DNA of 64,000 nucleotides, from positions 434,001-498,000 of the forward strand of contig NZ_OGTP01000001.1 of assembly GCF_900258035.1 (NCBI RefSeq), in the 5' to 3' direction. Under the pieces are notes generated by a model that worked only from the letters and a program-made list of their open reading frames with translations, had not been told where the DNA came from and made no database searches. The stretch comes from Caballeronia novacaledonica (GTDB taxonomy: Bacteria; Pseudomonadota; Gammaproteobacteria; Burkholderiales; Burkholderiaceae). Shown piece by piece: positions 35,647 to 42,728 of this stretch (positions are counted from its first letter, which is position 1; each line of letters begins with the position of its first letter). A program made the position numbers and the translations under genes.

Positions 35647-37379
35647 AGCTCGAACCGATTCTCGAATGCGACGTCCTCGTGCTGGGTTCCGGCGCGGGCG
35701 GCTTGTCGACGGCCGTCACCGCGGCGACGCAAGGTCTGTCCGTGCTCGTCTGCGAGAAGGAAGACGTCTTCGGCGGCACGACCGCGTGGTCGGGCGGCTG
35801 GATGTGGATTCCGCGCAATCCGCTCGCGACGCGCGCGGGCATCGTCGAAGACGAGCGCGCGCCGCGCACGTATCTGAAGAGCGAGCTCGGCGCGCATTTC
35901 GATGCCGCCAAGGCCGACGCGCTCATCGACCACGGGCCGCGCATGGTCGAATTCTTCGAACGCAATACGTCGATGCGCTTCGTCGACGGCAATCGCATTC
36001 CCGATTTCCACACGACGCAAGGCGCGGCCACCGGCGGCCGCTCGGTCTGCGCGATGCCGTTCGACGGGCGCGAGCTCGGTCCGCTGATCGGCAAGCTGCG
36101 CCCGCCGCTCGCGGAAGTGACGATCAAGGGCATGGCGATCGCGTCGGGACAAGACCTCGCGCATTTCCTGAACGCGACGCGCAACGCGAAATCGGCATGG
36201 CACGTGACGAAGCGCTTCGCGGCGTTCGCGTGGCACATGCTGCGTCATCGGCGTTCGATGCATCTCGTGAATGGCAATGCGCTCGTCGCGCGTCTGTTGA
36301 AGTCGGCGGCGGATCGCGGCGTCGATCTGCGCACCGGCGCGCGGGCCGTGTCGCTCATGCGCGAGGAGAATCGCGTGACGGGTGCGCGCGTCGAGATCGA
36401 CGGCGTGATGCACGCGGTGCGCGCGCGGCGCGGCGTCGTGCTCGCGTGCGGCGGTTATCCGCACGACGCGAGGCGTCAGGCACAGACGTTTCCGTATGCG
36501 CCGCACTGGTCGGCGGCGCCGAAGAGCAATACCGGCGACGGCATTCGTATCGGCGAAGCGGCAGGCGCGCATTTCGATGCTTCGCTCGAAGCGCCCGCCG
36601 CGTGGGCGCCGGTGTCGCTCGTGCCGAAGAAGAAGGGCGAGGCGGCCGCGTTCCCGCATCTGATCGAGCGCGCGAAGCCGGGCGTGATCGCGGTGACGCG
36701 CGTGGGCAGGCGCTTCACGAACGAGGCGTCGTCGTACTACGACTTCATTTGCGCGCTGCTCGGCACGACGCCGCCGGGCGAGGAAGCCTGCGCGTGGCTC
36801 GTCTGCGATCACCGGTTCCAGCGCCGATACGGACTCGGCTTCGCGAAGCCGTTTCCGTTTCCGCTCGGTCCGTATGAACGCTCGGGCTATCTGAAATCCG
36901 CGCCGACGCTCGACGCGCTGGCGCAGCAATGCGGCATCGATGCGCGCGGCCTCGCCGATACCGTCGCCACTTACAACGGCTACGCGAAAGACGGCTTCGA
37001 TCCGCAATTCCACAAGGGCTCGACGCCGTACAACCGCGTGCAGGGCGATCCATCGCACGGGCCGAATCCGTGCCTCGCGCCGATCGCCGGCGGCCCGTTT
37101 CACGCCGTGAAAATCGTGCCGGGCAGCCTCGGCACCTTCGCCGGATTGTCGACGGATGCGCGCTCCCGCGTGCTCGACGCATCGCGCGCGCCGATTCCCG
37201 GCCTCTACGCGGTCGGCAACGACGCCGCGAGCATGATGGGCGGCCACTATCCCGCGGGCGGCATCACGCTCGGACCGGCGATGACCTTCGGCTATCTCGC
37301 GGGCCTCGAACTGGCCGAACCGGCACGCGAAGACATAACCAATCTCTCCAACTTCAAACAGGCAAGGACGCTGCAATGA
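35643..37379 (+). CDS. FAD_binding_2 flavoprotein, ketosteroid-dehydrogenase/fumarate-reductase type (2)
   Basis: A 578-residue paralogue of the preceding gene. FAD motif GSGAGG (15-20), then CEKEDVFGGTTAWSGGWMW in family style, and C-terminal GLYAVGNDAASMMGG plus GITLGPAMTFGY. Matching blocks line up throughout (PFDGRELGPLIGKLRPP here against PFDGRKLGRAFSLIRPP there), so the pair arose by duplication, but they are well diverged. It overlaps both neighbours by four bases (ATGA), forming a coupled three-gene unit with the NIPSNAP-like protein. Two non-identical dehydrogenases suggest two successive desaturations of one ring. Confidence 0.88.
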   Translation: MKLEPILECDVLVLGSGAGGLSTAVTAATQGLSVLVCEKEDVFGGTTAWSGGWMWIPRNPLATRAGIVEDERAPRTYLKSELGAHFDAAKADALIDHGPRMVEFFERNTSMRFVDGNRIPDFHTTQGAATGGRSVCAMPFDGRELGPLIGKLRPPLAEVTIKGMAIASGQDLAHFLNATRNAKSAWHVTKRFAAFAWHMLRHRRSMHLVNGNALVARLLKSAADRGVDLRTGARAVSLMREENRVTGARVEIDGVMHAVRARRGVVLACGGYPHDARRQAQTFPYAPHWSAAPKSNTGDGIRIGEAAGAHFDASLEAPAAWAPVSLVPKKKGEAAAFPHLIERAKPGVIAVTRVGRRFTNEASSYYDFICALLGTTPPGEEACAWLVCDHRFQRRYGLGFAKPFPFPLGPYERSGYLKSAPTLDALAQQCGIDARGLADTVATYNGYAKDGFDPQFHKGSTPYNRVQGDPSHGPNPCLAPIAGGPFHAVKIVPGSLGTFAGLSTDARSRVLDASRAPIPGLYAVGNDAASMMGGHYPAGGITLGPAMTFGYLAGLELAEPAREDITNLSNFKQARTLQ

Positions 37380-37987
37380 CTCTGTACGACACAGTCACAT
37401 TGACGGTGAAGATCGGCGCGAACGCGCAGGTCTTCGAGAACATCAAGGCGAGCGGCGATGCGCCCGGCTCGAAGCTGCTCGGCTGCTGGTATTCGGATAT
37501 CGGCGCGCTCGGCAAGGTCATGGTGCTGCGCGGTTTCGAATCGGAAGCGGCGCTGATCGGGGAACGCCGGCGTCTGCTGCTCGAAGGCAATCCGTTCGGC
37601 TGCGGCGAATTCGTCACCGATGTCGAAGTGAACGGCTACGCGCTCTTTCCGTTTCTCCCGCCGGTCGAGCCGGCCGTGCACGGCGGCATCTACGAGATGC
37701 GCGTCTACGGCACGAAGCTCGCGAGCCTGCAACATACGATCGACGCATGGCAGAACGCCGTGCCGGAACGCACGAAGCGCTCGCCGCTCATCGGCGCGAT
37801 GTACGCGCTCGACGGCACCGTGCCGCGCTTTCTCAACATCTGGCCGTACAAGAGCGTCGACGAGCGCTCGCGCATTCGCGCCGAAGCCGTGAAGGACGGC
37901 ATCTGGCCGCCGAAGGGCGGACCGGCGCATCTGACGACGATGGAATCGACCATCTACATGCCCGCGCCGTTCTCGCCGCTGCGCTAA
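37376..37987 (+). CDS. NIPSNAP-family protein
   Basis: A 203-residue protein with two ferredoxin-like (dimeric alpha/beta barrel) halves. The C-terminal half carries the NIPSNAP pattern: GGIYEMRVYGTKLASLQHTIDAW, quoted in part as YEMRVYGTK, and FLNIWPYKSVDERSRIR. Such proteins are often encoded beside aromatic or alicyclic degradation genes, but their biochemical role is usually unknown. The ATG overlaps the stop of the second flavoprotein gene by four bases, so it is made together with it. Cytoplasmic; no catalytic residues proposed. Confidence 0.8.
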   Translation: MTLYDTVTLTVKIGANAQVFENIKASGDAPGSKLLGCWYSDIGALGKVMVLRGFESEAALIGERRRLLLEGNPFGCGEFVTDVEVNGYALFPFLPPVEPAVHGGIYEMRVYGTKLASLQHTIDAWQNAVPERTKRSPLIGAMYALDGTVPRFLNIWPYKSVDERSRIRAEAVKDGIWPPKGGPAHLTTMESTIYMPAPFSPLR

Positions 37988-37999
37988 CCGGAGACATCG

Positions 38000-38824
38000 A
38001 TGTCACGACGCAAGCTGTCCTTGTCCGCGCTGACGGTTCTCGAACTGACGCCGCCGCAGATGGTCGAGTGCGCGGCGCAGGCGGGCTACGACTTCGTCGG
38101 CCTGCGGCTCGTGCCCGCGACCGATACGGAGGTGCGGCACGAGATCGTCGGCGCGACGCCGTTGCGGCGCGAAACGCTCGCGGCGCTGAAAGACACGGGA
38201 ATCGGCGTGCTCGACGCCGAAATCCTGCGTCTGAAGCCGGATACGAACGTCGCCGATTACGAACCGATGCTCGAAACCGCCGCGGCGCTGGGCGCGCGTT
38301 ATGTGCTCGTCGCGGGCAACGATCCCGACGAGGCGCGCGCCGCCGAACGGCTCGCGGCGCTCTGCGATCTCGCGAAACCGTACGGCTTGTCGCCGTCGCT
38401 CGAACCGATGCCGTGGACCGACGCGAAGGACATCGTGCAGGGCGCGCGCATCGTGCGGGCGGCGGCGCGCGCGAACACGGGGCTGATCGTCGATCCGCTT
38501 CATTTCGACCGCGCGGGATCGTCGACGCAAACGCTGCGCGAACTGCCGCGCGAATGGTTCGGCTACGTGCAGTTCTGCGATGCGCCCGCCGAGCGCCCGG
38601 CCGATCTCGACACGCTGCTGTATCAGGCGCGCGCCGAGCGCATGATTCCGGGCGAGGGCGGCATCGATCTCGCGGGCATCCTGCGCGCTTTGCCGGACGG
38701 ATTGCCGCTGTCGATCGAAGTGCCGATGAACGCATGGGCGAAAACCGCGAACGCGCTCACGCGCGCAAAGCGTCTGCGCGAGGCGACGCTCGCGGTGCTT
38801 CAGGAGGCATACGCCGAACATTGA
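38000..38824 (+). CDS. Sugar phosphate isomerase/epimerase-fold (AP endonuclease 2-like) TIM barrel
   Basis: A 274-residue TIM-barrel protein of the xylose isomerase-like superfamily. Fold-typical stretches are LTVLELTPPQMVECAAQAGYD in parts, VLVAGNDPDEARA, PSLEPMPWTD (a likely metal Glu), GLIVDPLHF (Asp and His ligands) and FCDAPAERP. The metal site Glu/Asp/His/Glu seems complete, the last being LSIEVPMN. The family includes 3-dehydroshikimate dehydratases (AsbF/QuiC type), which turn dehydroshikimate into protocatechuate. Given the aroE-like gene nearby, that activity is an attractive but unproved reading. It follows the NIPSNAP gene by 12 bases with GGAGACATCG before the ATG. Confidence 0.85.
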   Translation: MSRRKLSLSALTVLELTPPQMVECAAQAGYDFVGLRLVPATDTEVRHEIVGATPLRRETLAALKDTGIGVLDAEILRLKPDTNVADYEPMLETAAALGARYVLVAGNDPDEARAAERLAALCDLAKPYGLSPSLEPMPWTDAKDIVQGARIVRAAARANTGLIVDPLHFDRAGSSTQTLRELPREWFGYVQFCDAPAERPADLDTLLYQARAERMIPGEGGIDLAGILRALPDGLPLSIEVPMNAWAKTANALTRAKRLREATLAVLQEAYAEH

Positions 38825-38834
38825 CCCGCGCCGG

Positions 38835-38864
38835 TTGAATTCCGAGGTGGAATCGTGTTCTACT
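38835..38864 (+). promoter_or_regulatory. IclR-box-like operator before the iclR gene
   Basis: TGGAATCGTGTTCTA (38848-38862) is the third copy of the 15-bp element. A candidate promoter TTGAAT (38835-38840) and TCTACT (38859-38864) with an 18-base spacer overlaps it, 35-49 bases before the regulator start codon, fitting autoregulation. Confidence 0.55.
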
Positions 38865-38896
38865 CATGCCGCATCGGAACTTCGAGAGACTGAAAG

Positions 38897-39736
38897 ATGG
38901 CAGGAAATCTTGAGCGGGCGTTGTCGATCATTGAGTTGCTGGCGAAAAACGGCGGGCGGATGCAGCTCGCCGCCATCGCCGATACGCTCAATATTCCGCG
39001 CAGCGGCACGCACCGCCTGCTCGCGATGCTGATCGACGAAGGCTACGTGCGGCAGGACGAGGATCACGGCGAGTACATGCTCGCGCTGAAGCTCGTATCG
39101 CTCGCGCTCATTTATCTGTCGACGGGCGGCGTGCTCGACGTGTCGCAGCCCGTGCTCGACCGGCTCGCGGCGCAGTCGGGCGAACTGGCGCGCCTCGGCG
39201 TGGTCGAGGACGATCACATCACGTTCGTCGGCAAGGCGCAGGGCGCGAAATCGGGGCTGCGCTACGACCCCGACATGGGCAGCCAGCCGCCCTTGCACTG
39301 CACGGCGAGCGGACAGGCGTGGCTGTCGTCGCTCACGGACGAGGAAGCGCTGGAACTCGTGTCGAAGCAGGGCGGGCTGGGCAAGCCGGGCGCGGGCGGT
39401 CCGAAGGCGCCGAAGACGATCCAGCAATTTCTCGCGGACCTGCAGGCGGCGCGCGAGCGCGGCTATGGAATCGCGAGCGAGACATACGAGGCCGGCATGA
39501 CGTCGATGGCCGCGCCGATTCATCATCCGGTGACGGGGGTTGTCGTGGGCGTCGTGAGTCTCGCCGGGCCGACGAGCCGCTTGCCCGATGCGCGCCTGAA
39601 GGAACTGGCGCCGGCGCTGCTCGAAGCGGCATCGGATATGGGCGCGGCGACGTTGAGTTCGCCTTATTTCAAGCGGTCGGTGGTGAGGGCGGAGGAAGCG
39701 GCGGCGATGACGGCCGGGAAGACGAAGGCCGTTTAA
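38897..39736 (+). CDS. IclR-family regulator of the flavoprotein/aroE-like regulon
   Basis: A 279-residue IclR regulator. Winged helix at about 1-65 (AAIADTLNIPRSGTHRLLAML), linker helix, then effector domain (YDPDMGSQPPLHCTASGQAWL, ASETYEAGMTSMAAPI, VVGVVSLAGPTSRLP). It lies 72 bases after the TIM-barrel gene in the same orientation but has its own predicted promoter carrying the shared palindrome. I infer that it binds the three sites at 31872, 33827 and 38848 and controls the aroE-like gene, the flavoprotein operon and itself. Confidence 0.9.
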   Translation: MAGNLERALSIIELLAKNGGRMQLAAIADTLNIPRSGTHRLLAMLIDEGYVRQDEDHGEYMLALKLVSLALIYLSTGGVLDVSQPVLDRLAAQSGELARLGVVEDDHITFVGKAQGAKSGLRYDPDMGSQPPLHCTASGQAWLSSLTDEEALELVSKQGGLGKPGAGGPKAPKTIQQFLADLQAARERGYGIASETYEAGMTSMAAPIHHPVTGVVVGVVSLAGPTSRLPDARLKELAPALLEAASDMGAATLSSPYFKRSVVRAEEAAAMTAGKTKAV

Positions 39737-39805
39737 AGACGCGCTAAATTGGCCGAATGGCCGAGGTGACGCGGGAGAAACGCCTGCGTTATCATCGTTT
39801 TCATC

Positions 39806-40021
39806 ATGAAGCGAGAAATTGAAATGCCTACCCCACTCGATCCGATCGTGTCCGAATTCGCTACCGTCGAAGAAGCCGAGGCTTATGACAAGTGGTTCCG
39901 GGAGAAGATCCAGGCTGCACGCGCGAATCCCGGTCCGCTCATCCCCCACGATGAAGCGATGGCGCGCATTCGCAACAAGCTCCAGGCGAGAATAAAAGAG
40001 CAGGAGAAAGCGCGAAAGTAA
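39806..40021 (+). CDS. Antitoxin of a type II toxin-antitoxin pair
   Basis: A 71-residue acidic-to-basic small protein (MPTPLDPIVSEFATVEEAEAYD, then IRNKLQARIKEQEKARK). It resembles the stability-determinant group that pairs with RelE/ParE toxins, although no clear ribbon-helix-helix is visible; the highly charged C-terminus would bind the toxin. An internal ATG at 39824 is an equally good start. The stop codon overlaps the toxin ATG by one base (TAATG), so the pair is coupled. Confidence 0.78.
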   Translation: MKREIEMPTPLDPIVSEFATVEEAEAYDKWFREKIQAARANPGPLIPHDEAMARIRNKLQARIKEQEKARK

Positions 40022-40299
40022 TGTTGCCGATTCGATGGTCCACCAAAGCGCTCGACAACCTCGATGAACTGACCGATCACATTGCCGAAGATAGTATCTG
40101 GGCCGCAGTCGACATATTCGAGCTGATTCAAAACTCTATCATCCCCGCCGCGACTCATCCCTACATTTTCCGTCCAGGACGCGTCGCCGGAACGCGCGAG
40201 ATCGTCGCTCATCCGAACTACATCGTCGTTTATGAAATCGTCGATGGCTGGATACAGGTGATGGGCGTCGTTCACGCACGGCAACGGTATCCCGGATAA
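40021..40299 (+). CDS. RelE/ParE-family toxin
   Basis: A 92-residue toxin of the RelE/ParE superfamily. It starts MLPIRWSTKALDNLDELTDHIAEDS and ends with the typical strand set YIFRPGRVAGTREIVAHPNYIVVYEI and IQVMGVVHARQRYP, quoted in parts of the family pattern. ParE members poison gyrase; RelE members cut mRNA at the ribosome; the ParE-like FRPGRVAGTREIV block favours ParE. It is coupled to the upstream antitoxin gene and followed by a terminator. Confidence 0.85.
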   Translation: MLPIRWSTKALDNLDELTDHIAEDSIWAAVDIFELIQNSIIPAATHPYIFRPGRVAGTREIVAHPNYIVVYEIVDGWIQVMGVVHARQRYPG

Positions 40300-40320
40300 A
40301 GTTTCGACGGGCGAATGCCT

Positions 40321-40344
40321 GGCGCCGCACCTCGCGGCGCCTTT
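40321..40344 (+). terminator. Terminator after the toxin gene
   Basis: GGCGCCGC (40321-40328) and GCGGCGCC (40334-40341) flank a five-base loop, followed by TTTCACTTT. A GC-rich hairpin with a moderate T tract, 21 bases past the toxin stop. Confidence 0.65.
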
Positions 40345-40410
40345 CACTTTCCAAGCCGACCGTCCGCTCCTGCACTATCCTCCACAGATCAAGCCCTCGC
40401 AAGGCGGATC

Positions 40411-41862
40411 ATGAACGCGGCGTCTGTCACCCCATCCCTGCGCGAAATCAATGATTTGCCGTCGCCGCGCGGCCTGCCGCTGCTTGGCAACCTGCACCAG
40501 TTGCCGCCCGCCACGCATCATCTGACGCTCGAGCGCTGGGCCGCCGAACTCGGCACGCCGTACGTGTTCCGCTTCGGCGCGACGCCCGTCACGGTGTGGA
40601 ACGACATCGAGTTGTCGCATGCCGTGATGCGTGAGCGGCCGCATCGGTATCGTCGCTATGCGCCCATCGAAAATATCCTGAAGGAGTTTGGCTGCAACGG
40701 ACTCTTCTCGATCGAAGGCGCCGCCTGGGAACCGCAGCGGCGTCTCGTGATGCAGGCATTGTCGATTCCGCACATCAAGGCGTTCTATCCGACGCTCGCC
40801 GCGATCACCGAGCGGCTGCGGCGGCGCTGGGAAGCGGCGGCGCACGCGGGGCGCGTGGTCGAGATGACCGAGGATCTGAAGCGCTTCACCGTCGATGTCA
40901 CGAGCGCGCTCGCGTTCGGCGAAGATCCGAACACGCTGGAGAACGAGCGCGTGCTGATCCAGGAGCAACTGGCGATGCTCCTGCCGACGCTGATGGCGCG
41001 CGTGAACGCGCCTTTCGCCTACTGGCACTACGTGAAGTTTCCGCGCGACCGCAAGTTCGACGAAGCGATGATCGACGTGCATCGTCATATCCGCGAACTG
41101 ATGGCGAGGGCGCGCGCCCGCATGCGCGAGGAAGCGGCTGCGCAAGCGCACGAGACGCCCCAAGCGCCGCGCAATCTGCTCGACGCGATGCTTGCCCTGC
41201 GCGACGCGCCCGGCTCCGGCATCACCGACGACGAAGTCGCCGCCAACGTGCTGACCATGCTCGTCGCGGGCGAGGAGACGACGGCGACGTCGATCGCGTG
41301 GGCGCTGCTTTTTCTCGGCACCGACGACGCATTGCAGGCGCGCGTCTCCGCCTGCGCGCGGCGCGTGCTCGGCGGCTCGGTGGTATGCCCGAGCTATGGC
41401 GCGATGCGTGAGCTCGATCTGTGCGAAGCGGTGTGCACGGAAGCGAGCCGGCTGCATCCGGTCGCGCCGTATCTGTCGTTCGAGCCGCTGGAGGAAGTGC
41501 GGCTGCAGGGCGTGCGCTTGCCCGCCGGCACGAAGATTTTCATGCTGCATCGCCCCGCGATGCTGGACCCGCACAATTACGCCGATCCCGAGCGTTACGA
41601 TCCCGATCGATGGCTGCACGACCATCGGCAGGAAAACGCGTCGCCGCGCGGCGCACATGAACCGCGCGCCTATCTGCAATTCGGCGCGGGGCCGCGCGTG
41701 TGTCCGGGGCGGCATCTGGCGGCGGTGGAGATGCGGCTCGTCATATCGATGCTGACAGCGAACTTCACCGCGCAACTTGCCACGAATCCCGGCGATATCC
41801 GCGAAATCTGCACGTTCACCGCCGTTCCGAGCGAAATGCCGATGCGCCTCGCGCTGCGATAG
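40411..41862 (+). CDS. Cytochrome P450
   Basis: A 483-residue soluble P450 monooxygenase. I-helix AGEETT (286-291), K-helix ExxR as EASR (344-347), PERYDPDRW (393-401) and the heme loop FGAGPRVCPG (424-433; axial Cys431) are all intact. Start at 40411 has AAGGCGGATC upstream; the frame extends 32 codons further without P450 features. No ferredoxin or reductase gene is adjacent, so electron partners must come from elsewhere. The family style (LPSPRGLPLLGNLHQL, PAGTKIFMLHR) is that of eukaryote-like bacterial class P450s. It is convergent with an XRE-cupin regulator, six bases apart. Substrate unknown. Confidence 0.95.
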   Translation: MNAASVTPSLREINDLPSPRGLPLLGNLHQLPPATHHLTLERWAAELGTPYVFRFGATPVTVWNDIELSHAVMRERPHRYRRYAPIENILKEFGCNGLFSIEGAAWEPQRRLVMQALSIPHIKAFYPTLAAITERLRRRWEAAAHAGRVVEMTEDLKRFTVDVTSALAFGEDPNTLENERVLIQEQLAMLLPTLMARVNAPFAYWHYVKFPRDRKFDEAMIDVHRHIRELMARARARMREEAAAQAHETPQAPRNLLDAMLALRDAPGSGITDDEVAANVLTMLVAGEETTATSIAWALLFLGTDDALQARVSACARRVLGGSVVCPSYGAMRELDLCEAVCTEASRLHPVAPYLSFEPLEEVRLQGVRLPAGTKIFMLHRPAMLDPHNYADPERYDPDRWLHDHRQENASPRGAHEPRAYLQFGAGPRVCPGRHLAAVEMRLVISMLTANFTAQLATNPGDIREICTFTAVPSEMPMRLALR

Positions 41863-41867
41863 CCGCG

Positions 41868-42506
41868 TCAGCCGGCGTCGAGCGCATCGGCGGCGGTGGA
41901 AGCGGGTGCCGGCACGCCGCCGGTCGCCATCCACAGCACTTCGGCGTCATCCTCGCTCGTCGATATGGCCGCGTGGCCGGTGCGGCTGTCGAAGTAGATG
42001 CTGTCGCCGGCGTTCAGATGCGTTGGCGCGTAGAGTTCGGAGTAGAGGCACACGCTGCCGCTTATCACGTAGAGAAATTCTTCGCCCTCGTGACGGCCCC
42101 AGTCGTCGAAGGCATCGAGCGTGTGCGCCGAAATGCGGATGCGAAACGGCAGCATCGCCTTGTGCGCGAGTTCGGTGGCGAGCAGTTCCATCTGGTAGCC
42201 GCGATACGCGTGGCGCTGCCCTTCGTCGCGCCGCGTGAGCGCCCGCCGGCCGCTGGCGTTCGGCGCGGGCGCGGTGCCGAACAATTCGGCGAGATCGATC
42301 CGCAGGCCGCGCACGATTTTCTGCAACACGTCGAAGGTCGGCGACATCAGCCCGTTTTCGATTTTCGACAGCGCCGAACGCGACACGCCGCACAGGCGGC
42401 TCGCGGTTTCGAGCGTCAGATCATGCGCGAGCCGTGCGCGCTTCACCCGGCGCCCGAGATCGGATGCGGATTGTTCGGGTGAATTTTTTGTGCTGAGGCT
42501 GGGCAT
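41868..42506 (-). CDS. XRE-family regulator with cupin sensor domain
   Basis: A 212-residue regulator: HTH_XRE at about 17-70 (RARLAHDLTLETASRLCGVSR, ALSKIENGLMSPTFDVLQKI in parts) and a C-terminal cupin_2 domain (HEGEEFLYVISGSVCLYSE, GDSIYFDSRTGHA). This build is common for regulators of amino acid and polyamine catabolism. It is divergent from the ALDH7-type dehydrogenase across 222 bases that contain an 8-4-8 palindrome, a probable operator. The likely effector is a metabolite of that pathway. Confidence 0.9.
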   Translation of the reverse strand: MPSLSTKNSPEQSASDLGRRVKRARLAHDLTLETASRLCGVSRSALSKIENGLMSPTFDVLQKIVRGLRIDLAELFGTAPAPNASGRRALTRRDEGQRHAYRGYQMELLATELAHKAMLPFRIRISAHTLDAFDDWGRHEGEEFLYVISGSVCLYSELYAPTHLNAGDSIYFDSRTGHAAISTSEDDAEVLWMATGGVPAPASTAADALDAG

Positions 42507-42671
42507 AGGAAAAGCGTTTAGTTTCCGATCATAACATCGCGAAGGCTGGCGAAAGATCCCGTCGACAAGCCGAATCTACCGCCGCACAAGGCCGTGCGCA
42601 TGGGGGACAACCCCGATATTGTCCGCTGTTGTGAGCAAAGGCGGCAGCGCGTATAGTGGCCGGACTCACGA

Positions 42672-42691
42672 AAGTTTCTTATCAGAAACTT
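42672..42691. promoter_or_regulatory. Palindromic operator before the ALDH7 gene
   Basis: AAGTTTCT-TATC-AGAAACTT (42672-42691) is a perfect inverted repeat ending 37 bases before the dehydrogenase start codon. A related half-site, AGTTTC, recurs near 42514 beside the regulator start. It is the best candidate site for the XRE-cupin protein. Confidence 0.55.
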
Positions 42692-42728
42692 CGCTTGCAG
42701 AACGAACCCGCTTCGAAAGGACCTCATC

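Noticed and set aside
33877-37379. Annotation of the flavoproteins as 3-ketosteroid dehydrogenases
   Set aside because: The fold and motifs allow it, but no other steroid-degradation gene is present, and the neighbours point to a cyclic-acid pathway.
40411-41862. Linking the P450 to the flavoprotein operon as a cyclohexane-carboxylate hydroxylase system
   Set aside because: A toxin-antitoxin pair lies between, the P450 lacks the shared operator upstream, and no ferredoxin or reductase gene accompanies it.
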